A stretch of DNA of 64,000 nucleotides. Source: Heliocidaris erythrogramma (taxonomy: Eukaryota; Echinodermata; Echinoidea; Camarodonta; Echinometridae). Position 1 is the first letter of the stretch, and each line of letters starts with the position of its first letter. Below are positions 13,274 to 24,271 of the stretch, one piece after another. The stretch lies in the NCBI GenBank assembly GCA_025617745.1, contig CM046858.1, positions 28,596,534 through 28,660,533 on the forward strand. The letters are read 5' to 3'. Under the pieces are notes generated by a model that had not been told where the DNA came from, searched no databases, and was given only the letters and a program-made list of their open reading frames with translations. The translations under genes were made by a program, and so were the position numbers.

Positions 13274-13279
13274 TTTATT
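13274..13279 (-). promoter_or_regulatory. Probable poly(A) signal of the receptor gene
   Basis: AATAAA read on the minus strand about 150 bases past the tail exon's TAG. It is the first such hexamer in the 3' untranslated region. A GT-rich stretch lies at 13308-13370, upstream of it in transcript sense. Confidence 0.5.
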
Positions 13280-13429
13280 CAAGAATATGAGTTTTACTTA
13301 TCAAACGCGCGTGTGTGTGTGCGTTTACAGGGGTGTTTGTGGGGGTTTCTGTTGTGAGGGTGTGTGGGGGACGGGTCATCATGCAAGGGCTAGTTTTGCT
13401 TCCGATGAATATCTGAAGATGATGGAAGG

Positions 13430-14663
13430 CTACACCTTGTTGTCATTATCCCCTTCCCAATGCTGAAATTCCAGGTTTTCCAGGGTCTGGTAATCGTCGG
13501 TTGAATTAGGTTTCTCGTAGTCATCGACGTCATCGTCATCGGCTTGTTTGATCGTTGTCTGACTATTTCGGGGAATCCCTGGTAGTGGTTCCCGATTGAG
13601 ATGATCATATGCACTTTCATATGCACAAGCATCATGTGTTGAATGTTGAAAGTCGCCAGGCATCTTTATCTGATCATCTGTAGATCCGAAGTCTTTCCTT
13701 GCCATTTCGGCTAACGTTGGCTCTAAAGAACCATAATCACTTAGAGGTGTCTGTTTGGACGTCCTAAACCCTCTTTGTAGGACATCGTACGGTTGGTCCA
13801 AACTGTCCACTGTTCCATTTCGGGGTTGGGAGGCTTTGTGTTGTCCACGATGTACATGTACATGGCCATAGATTTCACAGGTATCTCCTACGTTCTTGAA
13901 AGATGAATCTGGCTCAAGGACTGCATAGTCAGGGCCATCTGGGTCTGTTTTTACAGATTGAAAGCCACTGCTCTGGTCCATCGTATCAGGTTCCAGTGTA
14001 GCATACTCGGGCCCACAATCCTGAATGGGGTGGTAAGTACTTTCCATCATTGGGTCAGATCCTTTCTTCTCAGGCTTCGCGGTGAGACAAACGGCATGAA
14101 CATGCTGATGAAGGGAAGCTTTGTTCTCACCAATTTTCAGTAAAGCTTGATAGACGTGGTCGCCCTTTTTATGACTCTCAGCTCCCTTTTCCCCAACGCT
14201 CATCAAAATACCGCCGGCCCCACATATCATGTCTCCAGAAAGTTTCCTCTCATCATCTTCCTGGCACCTTTCATCCTTCAAAAGCTCTTGGTAATGGCCC
14301 ATCCCCTTGTTCTGAAACCTGTCATTCTTGAACTTGTCCTGTCTGTTGTCTGGGATCATGGTGTACTCGTGATAGTTCCCTCTTTCTTTACCCCCGAACA
14401 AGACATTGTAATCCTGTTCGCCTATCTCATTGTAAAGAGCCATCTCATGGGCAAATGATGCCTGAGTACAAGTGAGATTGTGATGCCGACAGCCACCAAG
14501 TTCCCCGCCGCCAAGAAAGCCAGAATCAGAAGGTCTCGATGGAGAATCCGTGATATCTGCGTAGTCGCGTTGCTCGTCATCAGTTGTGTCACCATAGGCC
14601 TGATTCGGAATGGTTGTCGAAGTCTTGGGCTGTCCAGTGGGATTGGGCGATGGGGAAATTTGC
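13430..14663 (-). CDS. Receptor 3' exon: 410-residue cytoplasmic tail with 14 YxxL/I/V motifs
   Basis: This exon begins after an acceptor ending TGCAG (14664-14668), completes a split Arg codon, and runs 410 codons to TAG at 13430-13432. It has no hydrophobic segment. In order the Tyr motifs are YADI, YNEI, YNVL, YTMI, YQEL, YQAL, YHPI, YATL, YAVL, YGHV, YDVL, YGSL, YDHL and YQTL, plus YEKP near the end. Three fit the strict ITIM form with Ser at -2 (STYHPI, SDYGSL, SAYDHL). Three share a YxxLEP core (YATLEP, YAVLEP, YGSLEP), suggesting internal duplication. Spacing between pairs is mostly not the 6-8 residues of a classical ITAM. YEKP resembles Crk/Nck SH2 sites. Inference: a multi-site phosphotyrosine docking tail facing the cytosol. 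A probable poly(A) signal follows at 13274-13279. Regular motif spacing and the conserved paralogous copy at 57 kb argue that it is real coding sequence. Confidence 0.82.
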
Positions 14664-15281
14664 CTGCATAACGACAACCATTTCTCATTCAATTACCATG
14701 GTAACAGTGATACCAAAACGATGAATATGAGCATGGCAAGGCCACAGATCGTGCAAAAAGAGTGTACGTTCGTAGATTTACAATGATTTAAGCATATCTC
14801 ACATTCTTCTATCCGAATCATGAGATAAATTTGTCACTAATGTTTGTACTTTAGAATTGGTTGTTGTTAAGTTAGTATTTTGGGGTACAGGAGTTATTTT
14901 TTTGCCATAAAATCTTAAGCATATTGCATTTTGGGATGCCAAAAAGAAAACATATGATCTTAAGATATTACCGAATCAATTTTTTAAACGTGGTACGCGG
15001 AATAGGAGGGTCAGGCACTCCCACACTTTGTCAAACGGACTGACGAACATGGTACGGATTTACACTCATGCTGTTTGGGCACTTCGATCATTTTAACCCT
15101 GGCTTGAATTCAGAGTTAATGTATTAGAGTAACCATGGTAACGACGCCTTTCAAATATATTACGATAATAAAATCAATAGTTTGTAACGTGTTGAATGAA
15201 TTGAAAAACCTGTTCAAATTCGCTATTAAAAGGTAAAAAAACACAACAAAAGTAAAAACGAAAACATACACATACACATAC

Positions 15282-15372
15282 CGCCCTCTGTAGACTGTGG
15301 CTGCCAAGATCAAGAGAAGAAGGAATACGACCACCATTACGACCGCGGCTGCCACTACTACACCAGTCGAAT
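15282..15372 (-). CDS. Receptor transmembrane exon
   Basis: A 91-nt exon with acceptor CTGTAG (AG at 15373-15374) and donor GCG|GTATGTG (GT at 15280-15281). It encodes a short Ser-Thr-Gly lead, about 24 uninterrupted Val/Ala/Leu/Ile residues, and then Tyr-Arg-Gly, which fits a type I stop-transfer boundary. It starts with two bases that complete the G left by the stalk exon (giving Asp) and ends with CG, which joins the first G of the tail exon to give Arg. Phase therefore agrees on both sides, which is the strongest support for this part of the gene model. The open frame runs on past both splice sites, but the flanking residues are low-complexity. Confidence 0.78.
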
Positions 15373-16082
15373 CTACAGATAATAGGTAAAATAAAGATAC
15401 CTCCCGTTTAGGAGGAGGGGGTGGGGTCATAAGAACAAGTTCTAGATCCAATTTTTCCACAGCCAATCAAATGCAATAATTCTTAATTTTTTTTTAAATT
15501 ATGTTTTTTTAAATTTCTTTTTTAAAAGATTATATCGATTACTGTCTCTTGTCATTGATTACAAGTTTCTAGGAAAAGGGGCCCTGAAAGTTGAAGGTCT
15601 ACGAGACAAAAAGTTCATGACACTGGATTTCCACTAGACCAAGTATTTCAGTTTTCTAAGGAACCTTTCCACTAGTCAGCAGGTCCCCGAGATCGACACA
15701 CGATTGGTCTCGTGAGACCCTATGAATACGAATTTCCGCAATGTAGGACTTGTGTTTCAGAGATATAACGGCAAAAGAAAAAAATCGTTTTGACATGAGA
15801 AAGGTGAGGAAAAGAAGGAGCACAAAACATCAATTATTTTCCAAAAATGTCGGTGATTTATAGCTTCTTTGGAGATTTTATTTTATTAGGGTATGAAAAC
15901 TTGAACATATGATACAATTATTGTCTTTAATAAACAGTGTGCATCTCGTTTTTAAACGACGTAATCATTATGTCATAAAAAGTAAAATGCTTTGCTCGCA
16001 TGCTCCCCATTTGTTTTCAATCCAAGAGTTGGCACAACATAATGGGACAAAGTTAAATATTTCATCTTTCGTGTCTGGTTAC

Positions 16083-16445
16083 CTTTTGTTTCTTCAGTAG
16101 TTGCTGAAACATTGTGCGTGGTTAATTTCGAGGTTTTAATTTCAGACGAAATCGGTTCGGTTGTTCCTTCCATAGATGCCTTTGTTACTGTGATGGGTAG
16201 AGTAGTCGATTTGGAGGTTTCAATTTCAGACGAAATTGGTTCGGTTGTTCCTTTCATAGATGCCTTTGTTACTGTGATGGGGAGAGTAGTCGATTTTGAT
16301 GTCGTAGCCTCATTAAGCAGTGGTTCTGTTTCTCCAATAAAAGTTGTAATAAGCTTTTCAGTGGTTCTTGATGTCATTTCTCCCTCTGTCCTCGTTACCT
16401 TTGAACTCGTGTCAAGACAGTGTAAAATGAGAACTATCACAACTC
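16083..16445 (-). CDS. Receptor Thr/Ser-rich stalk exon with two 28-residue repeats
   Basis: The exon encodes a Thr/Ser/Pro-poor-in-Cys stretch typical of an O-glycosylated stalk between an ectodomain and the membrane. Two nearly identical 84-bp units sit at about 16133-16216 and 16217-16300; each carries the core TTLPITVTKASM followed by a TTEPISSEI block. The donor is AAAAG|GTAACC (GT at 16081-16082), leaving a single G that fits the transmembrane exon. The 5' edge is uncertain: acceptors giving high ends of 16445, 16463 or 16433 all preserve phase 1; I chose 16445 because GATGCAG|G fits the consensus best. An in-frame stop just upstream rules out a much longer exon. Repeat number may vary between alleles. 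Confidence 0.68.
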
Positions 16446-17280
16446 CTGCATCATGTTCCTCAACTGTTATCTGTTTTCAAATGCACACAGGTGAAGATAT
16501 ACAATGGGCAGGAGCAATCAGTATATCTCAGAAGTAAACATTGACTGATTTTAGTGTATCACATAGGATGGAGAACTTTTTGTATTTACTTCCTAGACAT
16601 ATTTTCCTGTCCATGGGGCTGCAGCCCCCACTTTTTTGAGTAGACACGTTTATAAAATCTCGGAAAAAAGGTTCGAAAATTGTCATTAATGAGTGAAATC
16701 AGATTAGCCCCCGCTTTCATAAACCGTTTTTAATGAAAAGATAAATGTCGGATGTGCCTCTGATGAAGGAAATTCTCCATTGCTTTATATTTTCCTTCTT
16801 CGCAAATAGGATTAGACATGTTGGAAAAAATCAACAAGGTACTTTTACTACACAAACTAAGGCGGAAAGCATCATAAAGAGACGTTCTTTCCTTCTGGTG
16901 ACCTAGTGTCAATAAGACAATAAGGCATTCAAATACATTTATGAATCATTGCAAAAATTGGCATAAAGAGATTTTGGTATCTCATTCAAAATCTAATACT
17001 TCTTTCACGAGGCAGTGACAGGGGGGGGGGGGGGGGGGGGCATGTCCCTTGAATTTTTTTCAGGAGGAATTTGCCCCCGGATATTTTTATTATTTTCCTC
17101 CTATAAGTTATTGAAGTTTAATCTTAGTGTGATATGGATACTAGGATACATATACATGTACTACGCTCTCGTTACAAAATTGATTAATTTTATGCGTACA
17201 TTTTGACGCAAAAAACAGCCGAAAACAGGGTGAATTTCTCATTATGGAGGTAAGCCTTACATTGCAGCTAGTAACTCAGT

Positions 17281-19170
17281 GGGGGTCCGCTCGCTAGTCA
17301 TAAGGACCGCTAGTCATAACAAAAATTATTCATAAGGACCGCTATTCATAATAAGACATAAAGGTCCCTATTCATAAGGGTCATTCATAAGGACCGCCAT
17401 TCATAATAAGGCATAAGGTTCGCTATTCATAATACGGAAAGAGGGTCGCTATTCATGAAGGTCAATATTCATAAGGGTCGCTAGTTATAATCGGTGCAGA
17501 TGGTCGCCATTCATAATCGAAGAAGAGGGTCGCTATTCATAATCGGAGAAGAGGGTCACTATTCATAACGGAGAAGAAGGTCGCTAGTCATAATCGGTGC
17601 AGATGGTCGCTATTCATAATCGAAGAAGAAGGTCGCTATTCATAATCGGAGAAGAGGGTCGCTATTCGTAATCAAAGAAGAGGGTCGCTATTCATAATCA
17701 AATAAGATGGTCGCTATTTATAATCGGATAAGAGGATCGCTATTCGTTATCGGAGAAGAGGGTCGCTATTCATAATCGGAGAAGAGGGTCGCTATTCATA
17801 ATCGGTGCAGATGGTCGCTATTCATAATCGAAGAAGAGGGTCGCTATTCATAATCGGAGAAGAGGGTCGCTATTCTTAAATGTGTATATTCATAAGGGTT
17901 GCTATTCGTTATCAAAGAAGAGGGTGGCTATTCATAATCGGAGACGAGGGCCGTTATTTATAATCGAAGAAGAGGGTCGCTATTCATAATCGAAGAAGAG
18001 GGTCGCTATTCATAATAGTAGAAGAGGATCGCTATTCTTAAATGTCTATATTCATAAGGGTTGCTATTCGTTATCAAAGAAGAGGGTCGCTATTCATAAT
18101 TGGAGAAGAGGGTCGCTATTCTTAATAGGAGAAGAGGGTCACTATTCATAATCGAAGAAGAGGGTTGCTTATTCTTAAAGGTCAATATTCATAAATATTC
18201 ATAAGGGCCGCTATTCGTTATCAAAGAAAAGGGTCGCTATTCATAATCGGTGCAGATGGTCGCTATTCATAATCGAAGAAGAGGGTCGCTATTCATAATC
18301 GGAGAAGAGGGTTGCTATTCATAATCGGAGAAGAGGGTCGCTATTCTTAAATGTCTATATTCATAAGGGTTGCTATTCGTTATCAAAGAAGAGGGTGGCT
18401 ATTCATAATGGGAGACGAGGGCCGTTATTTATAATCGAAGAAGAGGGTCGCTATTTATAATCGAAGAAGAGGGTCGCTATTCATAATAGTAGAAGAGGAT
18501 CGCTATTCTTAAATGTCTATATTCATAAGGGTTGCTATTCGTTATCAAAGAAGAGGGTCGCTATTCATAATTGGAGAAGGGGGTCGCTATTCATAATCGG
18601 TGCAGATGGTCGCTATTCATAATCGAAGAAGAGGGTCGCTATTCATAATCGGAGAAGAGGGTTGCTATTCATAATCGGAGAAGAGGGTCGCTATTCTTAA
18701 ATGTCTATATTCATAAGGGTTGCTATTCGTTATCAAAGAAGAGGGTGGCTATTCATAATGGGAGACGAGGGCCGTTATTTATAATCGAAGAAGAGGGTCG
18801 CTATTTATAATCGAAGAAGAGGGTCGCTATTCATAATAGTAGAAGAGGATCGCTATTCTTAAATGTCTATATTCATAAGGGTTGCTATTCGTTATCAAAG
18901 AAGAGGGTCGCTATTTATAATTGGAGAAGAGGGTCGCTATTCTTAATAGCAGAAGAGGGTCACTATTCATAATCGAAGAAGAGGGTTGCTAATTCTTAAA
19001 GGTCAATATTCATAGATATTCATAAGGGCCGCTATTCGTTATCAAAGAATAGGGTCGCTATTCATAATCGGAGAAGGTGGTCGCTATTCATAATAGGAGA
19101 AGAGGGTCGCTATTCATAATAGAAGAGGGTCGCTATACATAATCGATGAAGAGGGTCGCTATTGGTGGGT
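17281..19170. repeat. 26-bp satellite array with higher-order units
   Basis: About 1.9 kb of a unit close to GGGTCGCTATTCATAATCGG plus AGAAGA, with variants (TCGAAG, TTATCAAAG, TCGGTGCAG, AATGTCTATATTCATAAG). Blocks recur in fixed order: 18248-18597 and 18598 onward match for over 170 bp, a higher-order period of about 350 bp. The left edge is more diverged, as usual for the older end of a satellite. There is no spacer/repeat alternation, so not CRISPR. It lies in a receptor intron. Confidence 0.9.
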
Positions 19171-19432
19171 AAGTACCCCCCCCCCCCCTGCGCGAAGCGC
19201 GAATGCTCTGACGTATTATCGCAAATTTGACAGAAAGATAACGGTTAGTAGCAAACAATTTTTTTTAGGCGGAATGTTATAGTTCGACGCCCTGACTGCT
19301 TTTCTAATATTTGGACGCAATATTGCGCTGTATGTAACAGGGGTGGTTGCAGGGAGGGGGGGGGGGGGGGGGGGGGGGGTTATTTCCATCTTCCCGCGTG
19401 AAGCACGAAAACCTTGACGATTTTGTAAATTC

Positions 19433-19810
19433 GTCCCTGTTTTCACGAAGTGACGGTAATGAGGAAAATCGCATATTTTTTCGATTTTGATTGCTTTGCT
19501 TTTTTGGACATCATTCACTAACATCTTTCAGGCCATAATGCTGTCTAATTATGTAACTATGGCGATAATGTCAACAAGAAAATACTTAGTAAAAGGATTT
19601 TCTGTTTTCACGAAGTGACGGCTTACAACCGTCCCGTATATTTTACGTGGGCGGCTGAGATCCGTCACTTCGTGAAAACAAAAAAGAGCACGTCCTTGAA
19701 ATGACTTAGTGTTTTCACGAAGTGACGGTTAAACGCGCGGTGATCAGGTGCCATACATGTATGTTTTACACGCGCGCGGCTGACATCCGTCACTTCGTGG
19801 AAACAAATCA
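19433..19810. repeat. Cluster of hairpins built from a TTTTCACGAAGTGACGG motif
   Basis: The motif appears forward at about 19439, 19605 and 19711, and reversed at 19662 and 19786. Two head-to-head pairs form hairpins of roughly 78 bp (19604-19681) and 96 bp (19710-19805). The interior of both has GC-rich CGCG runs and a similar GGCTGA(G/C)ATCC just before the reversed motif, so the pairs are copies of one unit. Confidence 0.7.
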
Positions 19811-21652
19811 TAAGCGCGTCCTTCAATTTGTGAAAATATAATTTGTGAAAAATTATGTTTACAGCTCATTTTCCCCCCAAATATAAAAAAATATGCAAAT
19901 AATTAAACATAGATCTAAACATTGAAATATGATCAACCCAGGATATAAAATTTATTCAGCCTTCATACATTAAAGAGGTTGAGATTATGCTTTAAAACTT
20001 TGAAAGCGATTTATTCAAAACTAACTTTCTTTTAGTTGCGCGCTCATCCATCACTTGTGAAAACAGTCACGAATTTTGACTGAAAGATAACAGCTCGTAG
20101 CGCCTTTTTAGGCCTTTTCTCTCACTTCCCCCTCTTTTTTGCTCTCGCGTTTTCAGGGGCGAAATCCGTCGCAGACCACACGCACGAAGGTGCAAGACCG
20201 GTTTTGACCAACCTTTAAATATATAAGATCTCACCTATCTGCTGAAGATGACGCTATTTTTGCGAGTTACCGACAAAAGAAATCTATTTTGAGAGAGTAC
20301 TCTAGGTACTCTAGGTACTCTAGAGTACCTTAATATAGAGAGTAGCGACATGGACGTCTGACTTTTCGGAAAAACAAAAATTCTTGAGAATACCCAGGTG
20401 CTCATCGGAATTGAATAGAAATGTTGCATAGCAGAGGAAACAAAATGGCGTTCAAATCATGAGTTGTCGCGACTCTCTTTATGTAGGTACTCTACATGAA
20501 ACCATCCAACAGTGCCCTCTTGAGTGCCGGGTCTAAATCCCTTTAAGCTACCTTCTTAGACCCTTCCTGGTCCCTTCTTTAAAAATGCAATCACGTTGTA
20601 TGCCAATATATTTATCCTGTCCACACTAGGCCATTTACCAAATTAATTGGTACACACCTTACATACATATTTACCTCAATTTGCTCTTCATTTAGTGAAG
20701 AAGAATTCCAGCACACTTTTATCGGTTTGATGTTGTCGGGAGACGGAGTGCTAATATTCGTATCTGAATGAGAGGTGAAATTAAAATATAAATACACAGT
20801 GAGGAGACTGATCAACTTGTCTGTGATGTGGCCAGCAAAGTTGGTGTGCGTTTGGAGACGACAGACATCGACCGCAGTCATAGAATTGGTAGACAGCCCA
20901 CTGGTAATAAGTGCAGAGGAATCATCGTGAAATGTAGTACCTACCGTGTTCGACAAAAACTCCTCCTGAATCGCCGTCGCTTGAAAGGGACTGGTATAGT
21001 TATACAGGAGGACCTCACTGCCAAAAACCTCAACTTATTGCACCATGCTCAAACTCATGAGAAGGTAACAGCAGCATGGACGGCAGATGGGAGAGAAATT
21101 GCTCTGGTATCTACTAGTGATGGTCAATCCATGAAGAGACTGATCAAGAACATTGATGATCTCAAACTGTTATAGTTTTGTACTATTGCACATTCATACA
21201 TGTAACTTTGCTAATTAATGTATTTTATATGTTATACATGGACATTCATTGCTCCAATGTATCAGGTACATGTGCAAGCCATGCAAATTGTGAAAGTTTA
21301 TGTTGCAGCCGATACTAGCTTGTATGTGTCATTTTATTTTTTTAATTATCTAAAATGCTTGCAATTCTGAACTTGCCAATTGTTATCAATTTTATGGTTA
21401 TTTGAAATTTTAATGCATTTAGCCTGGTGTATTTATCAAGTTTTAGTATATTTATTGCTCCTTGTGGCAAGAGTGCTCAATGTTTCATTGTAAACTTTTA
21501 CATATACTTGTAATTTTATTGTAATTTAAAGTTTGTGGTTGTGCCCTTCAATTGTACATGTATGTGTGTGTTGATGTGTATGTGTTGTTTTCAAAATGCA
21601 AAATAGAGAAAAATACGAGAATTTGTTGCATTCTTTGAGAAATTGATCTACA

Positions 21653-22606
21653 ATGTCTGAAGCTTTTTTACCACCTAATGTCAATACCGATTTTTATGAA
21701 CATAGCTTTTCATATGTTACACCACAAGAATTCAATGATCATCAGGAAGATCTTTATTCAAATGGATGTTTGCAAAAATCCAATTTTTCTACCATACATT
21801 TTAATTGCAGGAGTTTGCATGCAAATTATGATAACTTATTGTCTGTACTTTCATCTCTGCAAATGCAATTTTGTACAATAGGAATTACTGAAACATGGCT
21901 ACATTCTAATAACTCTTTTTATAATATTGATAATTACACACTTCTTGTTCATGGAAGGGAATACCAACGAGGTGGTGGAGTTGTTTTGTACACTAGAAAT
22001 GATTTGGATTTTAAACCCAGAACTGATTTAGATGTAAATACTTCATTCATGGAATCTTTATTTATAGAAATAAGTAATTATAATAAAAATGTAATTGTTG
22101 GTGTTATTTATCGACCACCTAATCAATCTGTGCAAATGTTTTTAGATAATCTTGAACATATTATCAGTATTGTAAATAAAGGACATAAACATGTATATTT
22201 ATTAGGAGATTTTAATCTTAATTTGTTGGAAATCCCTTCTTGCCATAATGTTAATGCTTTCTTGGATATTTTTATGGTAAATTCCATGTACCCATTAATT
22301 CACACCCCATCACGTGTAACAAGTAATTCTGCAACTTTATTGGATAATATATTTACGAATGATATAGATGACACCTTTTCAGGTGTTATTTTGGCAGATG
22401 TGAGTGACCATTTTCCTGTTTATTCTTTATCTAATCTTCATGTTAAAGTAAAACAAAACCCACAATCGTTTTTCAAACCAGAAATAAATAAAGAAAATAT
22501 AGAACACTTTGTAAATAAAATTAATAGTATTTCTTGGAATTTAAGGAGTCAAAATGTTCATGAGGCATATCATGATTTTTTAAAATACATTTCTCTGTTA
22601 TTATAA
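21653..22606 (+). pseudogene. LINE endonuclease domain, open frame of 317 codons
   Basis: An exonuclease/endonuclease/phosphatase-fold domain that nicks target DNA for target-primed reverse transcription. Catalytic motifs are present in order: the Asn/Arg motif near HFNCRSLHAN, ITETWL with the metal-binding Glu, GDFN with Asp/Asn, and SDHFP with the Asp-His pair. Length is typical for a CR1/Jockey-type endonuclease. It is cut off from its RT by a stop at 22604-22606, whereas intact elements carry both in one protein, hence the pseudogene call. Confidence 0.8.
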
Positions 22607-23659
22607 TGAATATTTCCCTGAGAAAATATGTCATATTAACAAGAAGCATAGAAATAAACCTTGGTTTAATAATTATTTATGTAAGCTGTGTAAGAAGAAA
22701 TATTTGTTGTATAAAAAATATGTAAACAATCGGACAGATTATCGATATGATGTATATAAAGATTGTAGAAATAAGGTAACTGGGGAAATTAAAAAAGCCA
22801 AAAATAAGTATTTTAAAACGTAGTTTAACTTTGCTGTGGGAAACATGAAAATGACATGGAAAATAATTAACAAGGTGCTTGGGACTAGATCCAAATTAAA
22901 ATCCATGCCAGATATTATGATGTGCAATAATGACACTATAACGGGGAAAGATGCAATTTCAGAGAGTTTTAATAAATATTTTATTGATATTGGTGTTAAA
23001 TTAGCAAACTCATGTAATCAAGATGGTGATTATATCCAATATGTAAAAAGAAACAATCAAACTGCATTTTTTAAACCGTGTACTCCTAAAGAAATTATTG
23101 ATATTACATGAAGTTTTAAGAATGGTAAAAGCCTAGGATTTGATGGCATTGATATTGCAATAGTAAAAAAGGTAATTCATATTATTTGTTATCCACTCTG
23201 TACAATAATTAATTTTTCTTTACAGACAGGTATTGTTCCAGAAAAGATACAAATTGCTAAAGTTATTCCTGTATATAAAAATGGTTCAAAAGAGAGTATG
23301 TCTAACTATCGTCCAATATCAGTTTTGCCTGTTTTTTCCAAAATATTTGAAAAAATAGTATATGTTAGACTGTATAGTTTTTTACAAGAGTGCAATATTC
23401 TTACCAACTGTCAATATGGTTTCAGACCTGGCCATTCGACATCTACAGCTTTAATTTAATTTTTATATAATGTTTGAAATACAAAAGAAATAAAGAAATA
23501 ATGATAGGGCTCTTTCTAGACTTGAGCAAAGCATTTGATTCATTAAACCATGATATACTATTAAGAAAATTATATTGTTATGGAATAAGGGGAGTTAATT
23601 TAGAATGGTTTTAAAAGAACTATCTAGTCAATCGACAACAGTTTGTTTGTGTAGATAAT

Positions 23660-24271
23660 GTGAATTCAAAATTATTGATTAGCAAATGTGGAGTACCCCA
23701 AGGGTCCATTCTTGGTCCATTACTCTTTACAATTTACGTTAGCGATATGTGCAATATTTCAAAATTATTAAATTTTATCTTGTTTGCAGATGACACCAGT
23801 GTATTTATGTCACATAAAGATATAGATATTTTACAATATAAATTTAATCAAGAACTTAATAAACTTGTTCAATGGTTGCAAATAAATGAATTAGTTTTGA
23901 ATATAAATAAAACACATTATATGGTATTCACAAATGTCCATCAGAACAATGCTAATTTTGTTGTTAAAATACAGGAAACTGAAATAGAACGTGTTACTAG
24001 ATTACAATTTCTGGGTGTAACTATTGATGAAAAATTCACATGGAATGAACACACTGGTGTCATATGTAACACTATATCTAAAAATATTGGCATTCTTAAT
24101 AATGTAAAGTTTTTCCCCCAAGATATATTGTTAATGTTATACCATACCCTAATATCACCTTATTTAAATTATTGTATATTGATGTGGGCAAATTCTACTG
24201 CCAAAAATACTAATAGAGTATTTAAACTTCAAAAACGAGCTATAAGAATTATTACACATAGCAGTATTTAG
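23660..24271 (+). pseudogene. LINE reverse transcriptase core, truncated frame
   Basis: Contains the RT fingers/palm signatures GVPQGSILGPLLF and LFADDTSVFM, with the FADD catalytic pair, followed by QFLGVTIDEKFTW and a thumb-like region. Upstream RT blocks ([38 protein letters not shown]) are readable from 23300 to 23560 but separated by stops. The frame stops at 24271 and resumes in another frame (24322-24666), so there is at least one frameshift. Not functional. Confidence 0.82.

Noticed and set aside
13430-14663. Classical ITAM assignment for the tail
   Set aside because: Pairs of YxxL/I motifs with 6-8 intervening residues are not clearly present; motifs are spaced irregularly, so I describe them as YxxL/I/V and ITIM-form only.
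15373-15466. Extension of the transmembrane frame to an upstream Met
   Set aside because: The extra residues are Pro-rich low-complexity and lie before a good acceptor whose use restores phase with the stalk exon.
17015-17206. Gly-rich small protein after the poly-G tract
   Set aside because: The start is created by the homopolymer; the rest is ordinary AT-rich sequence.
17281-19170. CRISPR-like array
   Set aside because: The units are contiguous variants of one 26-bp sequence with no unique spacers, in a eukaryotic intron; it is a satellite.
20321-20336. GGTACTCTAGAGTACC palindrome as an operator
   Set aside because: It arises from a short GGTACTCTA tandem repeat next to it and has no regulatory context.
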